Assembly (NCBI RefSeq): GCF_040581485.1 | Contig: NC_090132.1 | Location: 22,660,911 to 22,724,910, forward strand | Length of the DNA: 64,000 bases | Direction: 5' to 3' | Source: Linepithema humile | Lineage: Eukaryota > Arthropoda > Insecta > Hymenoptera > Formicidae | In this document: piece after piece, positions 1 through 11,901 of the stretch | Layout of the letters: every line of letters begins with the position of its first letter | How positions within the stretch are numbered: position 1 is the first letter of the stretch | The notes under the pieces: model-generated | What the model saw: the letters and a program-made list of their open reading frames with translations, nothing else | What the model was told of the DNA's origin: nothing | Database searches by the model: none | Position numbers and translations under genes: made by a program

Positions 1-2885
1 TTCGATGGAAGGGCGGACGCAGCGCTCCCACACTTACATTCAAGATGATCTCTCACTTGAGATTGCAGTCAGTCAGATTAGAATGGCACTACATCGTTAA
101 CCTTTTGGCGACAAATGTATATATTCTAGATTACACTTGGTTCTGAAATAAATCAATCGTACTCATGAAATAGAATAAGAATATTTATATTTGAAAAAAT
201 AGAACGCCATAGTAGAATGCCATTTTATTTGAAAATTTACAATTTAATTTTATCTTTTCCGTTTTAATTTACTTAATCTTTTACGACTTAAAGAGAGGAA
301 AAAATTGTAAATTGGCTAATTATATGATTTTATCGATTTTCTTAAATTTATTCTTCCTACTTCTCAATTTTGTTCGTTAAGAATCTTTTCTTTTAAATTA
401 GCGTTTTTTTACGGTTTATTGAACATGCTAAATCAAAAAGAATTTTTATTTCGATCTTCTAATATGTGTCTATCTTGCACGTCAAATGTTTAATGTCCAC
501 AGTTTCCTCCGCTTCTTCCACCCATTATTTGTTTCTGACGGAAAGATAGATCTTCAATTTTGTATTCGATAAGCGAAGCAGCAAAGCATGTAACGACGCA
601 ATGCCCTCCATGTGCTCCGGATGTGAAACATGTGTGGCAATTCGAGTAGCGACCGATCATTTACGAAATCTATGTATAAATTAGAGAATAATATTTTAAC
701 CACACTGTCGGAATGACATCTTTGCGATTGCACGATTCCTTTAATGGACAAGCCTAAACAAGTTAAACTTCTTCGAAAATATCAATAAGATATCAATCGG
801 GTGACTTGTTTACATGAAATTGCTTACATAATATATCTACACATTAATTTTGAATTAAATTTAATATATTGGTAAATTTATTACTTAAACAAAAAAATTG
901 ACATTGATTTCTCTTCGTTATCTCGTTATTCTTCTTTATTGACTGTTATTCTTCTCTTTTAATGAACAAATAAAATTAAAATTCTATTAAATCTTAAATT
1001 GAGTGACAAATGTTTTTCATCTGTTTACACTCTTAGTTATAATTATTTGTTAAAGTCATTTTTTAACTCTTTAAGCGTGAATAAGAGAAAATATAATTAG
1101 AAATACATTAACATACACGAAAAAAGGGAAACCGGCATCGCAAGCCGATGAAAGCTCGTTCATCGTGTGAGAGGAATCCTTTGGTTCCAGTTCCTCTACT
1201 AATCGATGCGCGAGCATCATGAAAATCTGGTACCAAACATCGCATCACCCCACACGTGGCCGTATTGCTATCCGAGTGCTGGACACGTGTTCCGAGTCTC
1301 CTACAGAGAGATTCCTCTCTGGGATAAGATTCGGTGTTTGGGGTTGGTCGCGCAGTATAACAGCCCTTTCTTTAAAAGGGTTTTCGCGTTTTGACAAGAG
1401 AACATACTTGACAATATAACGCGTTTGATTCTTAACGCATGCATTTTATTCTTTTTTATACGCAAAAATTAATTTCAAAATACGTATTACTTTTATCAAT
1501 ATTACTCTTTCGAGTAATATTGATAACATTTCGAAAAATTCGGCACATTAAATGGTCAATTTACATTATAGCACATTGAGATATTTCGAAAAAAATTAGA
1601 AACAGCGTAAATAACAATTTTAGGAATAATTTTGAAAAAAAATATGCAAAGTGTTATCTCGGTTAATCAAATTTACGACATACAATTATTCATTATAATT
1701 TATCACCGATGTGTGCTTTTTGTTGCCTTCAAATTAATTGAAGCATTTTCTTACAAGGAAACGTGCATAATTAAAACTCGTGGGATGCGCTAGATTTTTG
1801 GAAAGTTTCTTTCTAGAAATCTTACAGTATTTCGATGTTTTATGTTTTGCATTCTAAGCACGCCACTTAGTCGAAATTAATTGCTTAGAATTGCGATAGA
1901 GTTAACACTTCCACTTACGGCTTTCTTGTTAGTTTGAAGCGCATTACATCGTCATTACACTAGTAGAAAGAGGGAGGGAGAGAGAGAGAGAGGAGATCCC
2001 AAAGGATACGTCCCACTTTTCAGATAATCCACTTGATCGGCGTACATCTCGTTGATTGCGAACGTATCGTAGTAGTTTCCGATAGGGTTCTGTAATTGGT
2101 ACTTAAATGCAGATGTTGATCGCTTATACAATACATTGGATAATATTCCACTCTTGCAGTCGACAAACGAAATGGCGGATTTGACATTTAATGAGAAGAA
2201 ATAACGTACACGCGGGAGAACGGCGGGAAGGGAAACACACGAATAGCAATGTGCAATCTGAGGTATTGCGTTATAGGATAATGATGTTATACGCTACAAG
2301 TAGGAAGTAATAATCAAGATGGGATTCTAGACGAGTCTCATCTCTCGTCGGTCGCAAGACAAAGATTCGAAATATGATGTAATCATGTTTATTAAAATTT
2401 TATTATAAGTGAGTAAGAGTAAACTGCGTCTTTCCACGCAGTTTTTTCATTAATTTATGTTTTTACTATTTGTACTGTATTTACATATATTTTAATCGTA
2501 TAAAATGCAAATTGCATCTTGAAAGTTCAGACTTGAGAATTGAAAGCTAGGAGAGCTAAGAGTCGAGCGTGTTTACGTAAGAACAAATTTACATCCGAAG
2601 TCGTCTCTTTTTTGTTTGAATTAATGATATTGAAACAAACACATTTCTATTTAAATTTATTCTCATTATAACATAAATTATAAGGAATTTTCACTTAAAT
2701 CAATTCTATGTTTCTCACAGTATTAAATTGTCAATCAGACTCATTAAAAATTTCAATCTACAGTAAATATTCATCATAAATAAATGATCATATATTTTGG
2801 ATTTTTTACTAGAATCACCTTAACGATTGGTATATCTTATGAAAATGTACAGAGTGTGTTATCTAAAATTATTATCCATGAATAA
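1..2885. other. AT-rich DNA, no gene seen
   Basis: Only short chance ORFs. There is a small GA-rich tract near 1971-1993 and a palindromic TATTACTCTTTCGAGTAATA near 1499. Nothing matches a known gene or RNA. Confidence 0.5.
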
Positions 2886-3545
2886 TTGTTCGCGTTACTC
2901 GCCTCTAGCTCCAGCCTCGATCTTGACTTCCAGATATCGACACGACCGTTACCATTAAGATTATTCAATCGATACTTTCGTATCAAACGTTGTAGGCATC
3001 TCTCTAGACATACCGCGGGGATTTGGCAGTCGTTGCAAGATGCTAGGCGGGAGTTTCGATGGGAGGGAGTAAACGGCAGGGGAAGAGGAGGTATACGCCA
3101 GGGAGGGCGCGCGTCACTTACTTAAAGCACGTGCTCTGGTTTCTGGCGGCTGCTCCTGCTCAGCCTCAGAGACTCGGCCCTGGTGCTGCCGTCGTTGCTG
3201 CCTGCGGTTTAATTTTAGCCGTGGAGCTTTAACTTCGCCGTGTCATAGGACAAAGAATATGGCGCGTTGCACTCGCGCCAATATCCACCCTTCTTCCCGC
3301 GTCCCTCCTCGCGCCCACCCCTCGTGCGCCCGCGACGCGTCGCGTCTTTTGCCTTCTTCTCACGCCGAGATGCTTTTCTCTCGCATTTTCCGCAAGACAC
3401 GTTGAATTTCAGCACCGATTACTGTTGTCCCGAGAGAAACAAAGATGCCAGAGACAATTCACCGCCTAAAGCGAGTCGCAGATTGCTGCAGAAGCACGTG
3501 TATCAATTTTCCCGATTGTCATCGCATGACTGTTTTGTTAGCTAA
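2886..3545. promoter_or_regulatory. GC-rich island, possible minus-strand 5' exon
   Basis: Clear rise in G+C with CAG/CTG-rich sequence. On the minus strand a strong donor, TTTAA|GTAAGTGA, lies at the 3122/3121 boundary, so bases 3122 to about 3250 could be a non-coding first exon of a gene that runs leftwards out of the window. No TATA element or coding start is evident. Confidence 0.25.
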
Positions 3546-3933
3546 TAGGTCAAGGTGTCGCGAGTAATCGTGCCGATGTTATTTTAAATGAAAACTTATG
3601 AAACAGCGAGCAGAATTATAATTTACAATTAAAGAAAATGGAAATTATATTATCACTTTGTTAGACGCGAGAATTTCTCGTTCGATCTATTCTCGTTCAA
3701 TGCTAACGGCGAAAAGTCGTATTTATCTGAAAATTCTTGTCTATTTCTGTATAAAGAATCAGCAATGTTTTTCTAACGTTAACATTATTATTGAATTTCA
3801 TTAATTTTATTAATTTGTATATTTCTTTTCTCTTATGCGTACACAGATACGCAGATGCACCTATTATGTTAAGTGGATCGCTCTTTGATGCGAAAGACAG
3901 CTATATGAGAACATCGTGTAATCCCATTTAAGC

Positions 3934-5350
3934 TTAAGCGCGAAATCGCAAAGTTATTAGACGCTCTACATATTTCTCAACGAGAAATCTTGCGATCGAT
4001 ATTACTTGGAGCACTTCGCGGTATGCGCGGAATGCACGTGGCTTAAAGCGAGGGATCGCGTCGTGGAGCGTATAAAATCCGGCGTATAAAGTTACATAAT
4101 CTGATGACGACGCGATATATTTGCCGCATTTTTGTAAAAAATCAATCGGCAAGTTTGCGCCAATTTTCCATATGAATGGCGCTTCCTTTTCAGACCCGAT
4201 TTGCGCGGTCAGGAAGTTCGCGCGCGGTAACATCGAGTTTACAGTGCAAGAGGCGATGACGTAGGTAATGCGTTCATCGATTAGACACACGTGTAACTCC
4301 CGGGGCGGTGCATCGTGTACGCGCGAGTATATACAGGCTACACGTACTCGTCGAAGCGAGATTTAACGCTCGCGGCTGAACGTGGAAACTCCAGCGGAAA
4401 ACTCTCGCTACGCTGCTGCTCGTGAAAGCGCGCGCGTATCGCGTTGAATTAAAGTCCAGGTAATTAAGAGACACGTATATGCGGCGTACAAAGCTGTCGC
4501 TGCGAGAGATAGTTGAATATTTGTTTGAAGCGCTTACAGTGAAACGATAAATTCGGATGTCACGAATGCGATGTGAATTCCTTCTAAAAATCTGGAAATT
4601 TTTCTAGCTTTGTAAATTATATTTTCTTGTAATTGATAATTTTTTACCTTTGAGAATGCCGTTTTGAAGCGCAGGATATCGAACACGAGCCGTAAAACGA
4701 CCAACCGTAACGGTGGAATAATTTAGCGAAGGAAGAAGTCACGGCGCTTTGCGCCGCACCGCGTCACGGGCTGCACGTGTGCGCGCGCTCGGTTGGGGAT
4801 GCTGGCCCTCCTGGACCGTGCCGGCGAACGTAAGAAAGAGAGAAAATGGAAGACTGATAGGCGAGTGTGTGTGTGTACGCGGGCGTACCGCGACGAGGGA
4901 AGAAAGAGAGAAAGCGCGTGGCGTGGCGAGGAGGAGAGAGAAGAGAAGAGGGTGACTCGCAGCCGGCCGCGCCGTCAGCTGCCGACAGATTTATCGAGTG
5001 GCACGTGCCGATCCGGAGCAATGTCGTTTTGTACTTTTCTGCTTTCTGAGCTGCGAGAGAGCAGCGGCGCGCTTCGCCCGAGAGGGCAAAAAGTCCCGCA
5101 GGATCGCCGCCAACCGGCCGGGTCTCTCCTTCTCCACCCGCTCGTAAACGCGATCGGTTAGCTTGTCGTTGCTCAGTGCCGATCCCCCGATGGTGTCCTT
5201 CCGCTTTGGACATTCCTTGATGATTCTCGCGGGGTTCCTAAAACTCGACATAGAGAGAGGGAGGGAGGGAGAGAGAAAGAGGAAGGGCGAGAGAAACGAG
5301 AGAGAAAGAGAGCGAGAGAGACAGAGAGAGAGAGAGAGAGAGTTATGAAG
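3934..5350. promoter_or_regulatory. CpG-rich stretch ending in a GA-rich tract
   Basis: High CpG between about 4,300 and 5,230, then an impure GA microsatellite at about 5252-5342. ORFs on both strands are Arg/Ser/Glu-rich by composition. It may be a regulatory region or unannotated non-coding exon; no specific signal supports either. Confidence 0.25.
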
Positions 5351-6440
5351 CTGCCATTAGAGCTACGTCGACGTGACGCATTTCATGCGTGCGGTTATTT
5401 TTGGTAGCAGCGTACGCTTGCCGACGGTTCTAATTAACGTTAGGCACCGCGGCAGTGCGCGTGGATATTTAACCGAAATGTCAAGGTAATAGAAATTCGA
5501 AGTTCAGTTTGATTTTGTATAGATTGCAAAGAAATATTTCGTCGAAGAATTTCAGATATCGCGACTGCCACTTTGGTGAGGTCGAATTTCAATGCATCGT
5601 CTGACTCGTATAAATGATCTTTGCTATTCTTCGGACAACGATGGAAATCCAATAATTCATGTAAATTACATTCAAAGTTGACCTATAAACGAGAATAACA
5701 ACGTTGCTATTTTACAATGTAACTGTCGCAATATTGCTTTGATTTCCAATGAATCTCAATCTGCAAAATAAACTCAATACGAGATATCTGTGTTGCGCGA
5801 TGAATTAGGACGAGTTTTACACGATACTCTATATTTTCTTTCGAAAAGCTCCAAATATTTATCGCACAATAAGCACTGTGCTTGGAAGTATAGTTTCGGA
5901 ACTAATGCATCTCGAAATCGTTAGTTGTTTCGCGCAAATTTGTCAAAGCGCAATACGCCAAGTGTGACATACTCGCGTGTTTCAAGCTTGGAGATCGTAG
6001 CGGATAGATTAATTTTGATAATCGCGTTTTAGCCGGTTTAACAGCGTGAAGTTTTTACCGAAGTTTAAACGCCGGAGAGAGAAAGGGTGAGGAGGGAAGG
6101 AGTGAGAGAGACAGAGAGAGAGAGAGAAAGAGAGAGAACGAGAGAAATTTTATCGATTCCTGATAATTGGTGGCACGAACTTTCGAAGTCGCGCGTCCTC
6201 GCGCGCGAATTAATATTTCTATGGACCAATGACGTTGGTGATAACCAGCAAGAGGCGAGTAATGGGAACGAGGAGAGAGGGGAGGGGCCGGAGAGGGGGA
6301 TGGAGGCACGGAGAGGAGACGTACGGGAAAGATTTCACCGATGGAAGAGAGCGTATTAAGAGTGACTTAAATTAATAACGCTCGCTATTTCGGAGTCGCT
6401 TCCAGGCACCGCTAACCCGATTAGCAGCCGAATGCAGCAA

Positions 6441-6442
<2 letters not shown>

Positions 6443-6500
<58 letters not shown>
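6443..6500. repeat. (AG)n microsatellite, about 29 units
   Basis: Uninterrupted AG dinucleotides of about 58 bases. Confidence 0.95.
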
Positions 6501-6503
<3 letters not shown>

Positions 6504-6773
6504 AGTGAGATAACGCGGGCATAACTAATTCATCGGCCGATCTCGCGGCGTGACTGCCTGGCTGTGGTAGTGGCGCAGTAATTATGGAAACTTCGACGTT
6601 ACGTCAGGCTTTATAATTGGACAGATATATGTCTCTCTTTCTCTCTCTCTCTCTCTCCCTCGCTTCCCCCCTTTCCCTTGCGTTTACGAAGGGGACGCTG
6701 CGAAGGGATGCGAGGGATGGCGAATTTGGCATCGCGAATCGCATTATGTCACGTCAGTCACAGATCGGTACAC

Positions 6774-6775
<2 letters not shown>

Positions 6776-6837
<62 letters not shown>

Positions 6838-6869
6838 CTCTCGCTCTTGCTCTCGCTCTCGCTCTCTCT
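6776..6869. repeat. (CT)n microsatellite, about 94 bases
   Basis: Pure CT in its first part, then CTCG/CTTG variants. It lies 280 bases from the AG array at 6443 and in the opposite strand sense, so the pair could form an inverted structure. Confidence 0.95.
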
Positions 6870-8889
6870 GACATCGCGCAATTTGATTTATACAACGGCT
6901 CCACTAAATAAAATAGCTTAGCCTGCCGCTTAACGCCGGTTAGCCGTCACTTAACGGCGTTAAGTGTCATTTTCGGCTCCCAACGCTGTCGAGCGAAGAC
7001 ATCGAGCAACGCTTCCCTGGAAGCCACTCCTGTGCCGTGATTACTTCAATTATTCCTCTCGAAGATGCGCAAACGGAATTTGCGAAAACGCGATTCGTGC
7101 TCGCTTCGATCGCTTTCGCGCGATCGTTGATGTATTTATGCGAAGTGGCCTGGATCTCTCCAGATGTTGCTTCTCGGATATCGATATTGAAATAAAGATG
7201 GGCGAATCGAAAAATAAGGAATAGCTACAATTTCACTATTACTAATTTAGCATTGTAAATTTATTATTGGACAACCTTTTTATGGCTGGAAAGATTTGAA
7301 AGAAACGAAAAGAGAGACGAGACACCCCCTTGGTGGCAAAAACATCTTTATCAAAAATTTAATTTGAAGCTAAGATTTAATATCGAAAATGAAAAAGCTA
7401 TAATGAACGTTGATTTGTCGTCAAAGTTGCATCGAGGTAAATTAGATTATAGATTAGATTTACCGTAGAATTTGTAAGTGATGCGGCATCCGGTTTAGAG
7501 GATTGAACATGACGTAGCTATTGGAAAATTTAAATGTCACAGTACCATAAACTTTGAGGCGAATTCCAGCTTTCTTCTTTGTTAATACATGTGATTACAA
7601 GAAGTTAATGATTCACGGCGATGATTAAACGTAAATTCTATTGAGTGATATAAATCGACTAGCCGGCATATGTAATACAATGGAAATCGATGCCTGTTAT
7701 CCTACCGATATATCATTTATGTTTCGCCTTATAAATATTCCATTTAAAAAAAGAAAATTTAGAACAGACAGTCAAAAAGTACTAAGCAAAAAGTAAATCG
7801 ATGTATTTTAAAAATTTTATATATATTTAAAAATTTGACGTAAAGCTCACGGTGTCGTACGCGAGACAAAAGCGATTTTATCTCTTCATTTCGCCAACTG
7901 TTTCGCTTCTGCTTCGTTTGTATTCATATGACTCACTGTATGCAACTTTAATCTAAATTGCCGGGCAGGAAATGGCTAGTGGCAAAGAATGTATCTGCCT
8001 TCCACCGATATGTTGAAGAAAAAGTCGCCGATACGCGCGTGCTTCGGCGAAAACTCACTGGAAACGCCGGAATTCAACGTGGCATCTGATCAAACAATCC
8101 GGACTCCCCATCGATTTAGCCGAGGCCGCGATCGATCGCGAGAATTCTGAATCATTGATCTTTCGACTTGGATCTTCGGATAATGCTATTAGCGTGAAAA
8201 TGCGCGAAAATATGCAGACATCATATTTGTTGAAATATTCTTCGCACACGATCTTCTGTCCGTAACTTCGTTAATGGAAAAAAATTTAATTAGATGCGCG
8301 TGTCTTTTATTACGCTGAATACAACATGCGAACTATCAGAAAAAAAATTTTTTTAACGAGAACCTACTGCAATCAGTCTGGCGGTGCTCTTCGAAATTTC
8401 ATAATGTGCTACGATAATTAGTTCGATTATTGTAATTGTGTGATTGTTTAGACTGGCGATTTTATTGATCGTCTTACAAATTTCTTGCGAAATGTAACGT
8501 CGATGAGTTGAAATTTCGATGTTGTAGATACGCAAAATGATCTCTATGTTTATTCATGACATAGCAAGTTACAAGGTCCACTTTTGGTAGCGGTTCATAT
8601 TGGAAGATCTGACAAATTATGGACTAATTTTGCATTTGCTCGAAACACTCTTCAAGTGTCTCCAATGTCTTGTAGTTTATTTTCAGTATCGCAGATTCGG
8701 CGTACACTTTGTACAAAATTCACTTGAACTAGTATTTCACAATAAAAATGGACCTTATAAATTATATACTTACTCTATTTTTGCTCGGAAATCTTCAGCG
8801 GGTGTAAAATACATTTTTCCGTATCTGCAACATAGAAAGATAAACTCACATTTTGGCTTTGATCTATTGGTCTCCGGATTACAACGAGC

Positions 8890-10200
8890 AGCCATTATAC
8901 AGCGCTCGCGGAGACGACGCCATCCTCGTGGTTGTTGTCGCGTCTTCATGGTCGCCGCCATCGTCACGATCATCGTCGTCGGTCTTCGTCTTCGTCTTCG
9001 TCGTCATGCTCGCGATCATCACGCTCGTCGGTTAGGTTAGCCCCGTCATCTCCGTTGCTCTCGTCAGGGTCCGCGCCGTTGGTTGGGTGTCGGTGGAAAA
9101 GAGGTGGGCCATTCTTGCGCGCATACACTCGATTATTCATGCACACGCACGTACACACAGATACACTCGCTCCATCTCTTCTTCTCGCCGCGTCCCTCCA
9201 CCCTAAAGGGGAAAAGGGGCGCTACTATATCGGTGGTATTTTGGTTTTGGCTCGGCTCGGCCCGCGGCAGTTCTGGGAGTGGAGTTCTAAAAACAGCAGA
9301 GGTAAGTCCTGCCCGCTTTGCTGCAGAGCAGCTGCCCGCTTGCTTCTTCTTCACCATCATCATCGCCGTCGGCAGCGTCGCGATCTCGCGTTCTCCGTTC
9401 GCGCCGGTACCGGTCTTCCTTCGCGCGATCTCTTTCCCCGAAGAGCACGACGTCCGTTTCATCGTCCTCGTCGGCATCGCGTTTTCGTGATCTCTACGGA
9501 GCCATCGCATGACCTTCGAACAACCTCATCACGCGCGGTTCGCGATAGCAATCCTCATCCGGAGAGCATATCTCTCTCTCTCTCTCTCTCCTTCCCTCTT
9601 TCTCCGTTTCGTCGCCGCGAGAGGAAATCGCGACGTCGATCGAAAACCGAGCCCGCGGCACTTTTGCGACTACCCGCGGCGATCGTCTCGCCGCGCCTCT
9701 TATAATACACACCCGCTCTCGCGCTTCCGATGGCGGTTTACTAATTCAGTTTACTACCCAGAACCCACCCGGTCAACCTTCTTTTAGGCACCCACCCTGC
9801 TTCGCTCTCTGCTCCGTGCCACGGCGCCTCTTCTCTCGCCCTGCTGCTGCCGCCGCATCCCGGATTTATTTCTTCGCGCGCGGGAATTATTTTTGGTGTC
9901 TTTTCCCGCAGTTTGTTAATACACACTTGCCCGTGTTCGCTCGCTCTCGATCTACCTCTCTTTCTCTTTTATTCTCGTCCTTCTCTGCACCCGTATTACT
10001 CCCCCGTGAGATTATTCGGCATTCTCTTTCTCTCTCTTTCTCTCTCTCTCTTACTTCGCGGCGGTCCTCACGCTAAAACCGTAACGACACGTTGCGTCTC
10101 GCAATCGGTGCACGGTCGCTCGCGCTTTTAGTCGCTTTGCCGCGAGCATTGCGCACGCTTTCTTCTGCCTGTGACAGGATCAGCAGGATCGAGTCCGATT
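8890..10200 (+). promoter_or_regulatory. CpG-rich island with a consensus splice donor; possible distal promoter/first exon
   Basis: GC-rich, with TCG/TTC trinucleotide runs at 8950-9015. AACAGCAGAG|GTAAGT gives a near-perfect + strand donor (intron starts at 9302). Upstream, ACTATATCGG near 9223 could be a weak TATA. The long ORFs here (up to 257 codons) are Ser/Arg-rich with no domain. It may be an alternative distal first exon of Mef2 or an independent non-coding RNA; both are inference. Confidence 0.3.
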
Positions 10201-11840
10201 GGGCTCGTTGATCTAGGATTTGAATCTACTCTTCAGCTTTCGTTCGTTTCTTCTTCTCTTCGTTCGCCATGGCGAACCATGTCGCAGCGTGTGTCGTTGT
10301 TCACGGTGGCTACACGGACGTAGCAACTACTATTCGGTTTGTGTTGCCATGGAATCGTCGCTTCATTATGTTGTTTCGACGTTGAGTTCGGGATTCGTGA
10401 AGTGGAGTTCGCTCGTTGACATAAGATTTCATGTAGAGGGCTTCGTCGTGTTCGATGAGTTGCATGAGTCTCGGATACGATCTCTAGATCTAATCATATT
10501 TTTTCATCATCAAGGCGAAAATATTGCGTTTAGAGTCTGAAATTTTTCATCTTTCGAGTTGCTTTTTGCTCTTCGATATGTTTCTAAACTTAGTGCCACA
10601 AACGATCGACTGAAGATAAGATTACTGAAAAATTTTATGTTGCTCATGGGCATTGTATGAAAAATTTAATTTTTAAAAAATAGATGATAGATGATTTCTA
10701 CGAAACAGTATAAATTATTGCCTTAATTTGAAGCAAAATTTCTGTCTCATCGAATTTGTGATATTCAATCAGGAAACGTTAAAAGCCATAGAATTCTAGA
10801 GCTTGCAAATTTACGAGCATATAATCCCGTCGAGCTTGCAAATTCACGGGTCTATATTCACTACGAATATGCGCGCAGCTACTATCGTTTAATTTAATTT
10901 ACTTCCAAGTAATTTCAACTGGAACAAAGCGCTCACCGTAATAGGAATTTCTCATATTACCATTATATGATCGTTAATTCAATTTCCAATTTCCACAGTC
11001 CGGGAAATCGGCATGCGAGTTTAATTCAACATTTCCTGTGCAGTTTAGTATTGCAAATGCATTGGTCTTTTGTGATTTAATAGGATTATTAAGAACAGAT
11101 AAGAAACTAGGAAAAGTCGAGAAAACGGAAGCAAGGAAACCTGTAGGAAACTTTTGAAATTTTTCGCTGTTAAAACATCATTTAACTTGATTTTTTTAAA
11201 ATCCTTTATAAGTGAGATAAAATATTGCTTAATTGGTAGTATGCATCGTTGTTTTAATACTATATTAGTCACCATTAATAGTTTCGTTAAAAAAAAGTAT
11301 TGTAAAACGAATTTTTTAATTTTATTTATGCGGTAATTGCGACGTTGCTTTCTATTAATTTGTGAACATTTATGGAAAAGTAAATTTTCAATAAAAAAGC
11401 TATCTACATGACTCAATATGTCGTGCGTCAAAACTTATTTTTTGTCATACAAATTATTTATTTTTGATTGAAAAATTATTTTTTTGCAGAATTTGATTAC
11501 GTAAATTTTTATTTTTATGGAACAAAAATTTCACGCATTATCTTGTGCGCGTTCGCAAATTAGTGGCTATTACTGTCAGAGTTGCTACGAAAATAGAGAA
11601 ACTTCTTTGACGTTTTCTTAACTTATTAATTTTTTTTCTTTCCTGACTATCACAAATTGAATTACTATCCATATTTTCGCGAAAGTGTTCATGAATTAAT
11701 AGCTGCTATTATAGAGCTTACACTCGCCATTTTCGTGACGACCTCGCTTTGTACCATCATGGATCAACCGTGGATAGCATCGACGTAAATTCTTACGATA
11801 ATCGCCGTAGTTACCTTGACTAGATTCTACATGAGCCTAA

Positions 11841-11843
<3 letters not shown>

Positions 11844-11897
<54 letters not shown>
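11844..11897. repeat. (CT)n microsatellite, about 26 units
   Basis: Uninterrupted CT repeats in AT-rich flanks. Confidence 0.95.

Positions 11898-11901
<4 letters not shown>

Larger units (their letters stand above)
5351..8890. other. AT-rich DNA with AG/CT microsatellites, no gene seen
   Basis: Contains an impure GA tract at about 6075-6145 and the two large arrays listed separately. The remaining sequence gives no supported exon. Confidence 0.4.

Noticed and set aside
3934..4290. 118-codon minus-strand ORF
   Set aside because: No motif, no splice or promoter context, ordinary background composition.
9029..9040. GGTTAGGTTAG resembling the insect telomere repeat TTAGG
   Set aside because: Only two units in a CpG-rich island; not a telomeric array.
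8932..9705. 257-codon open frame on the + strand
   Set aside because: Ser/Arg low-complexity product of TCG and CT repeats, crossing a strong splice donor; no recognisable protein.
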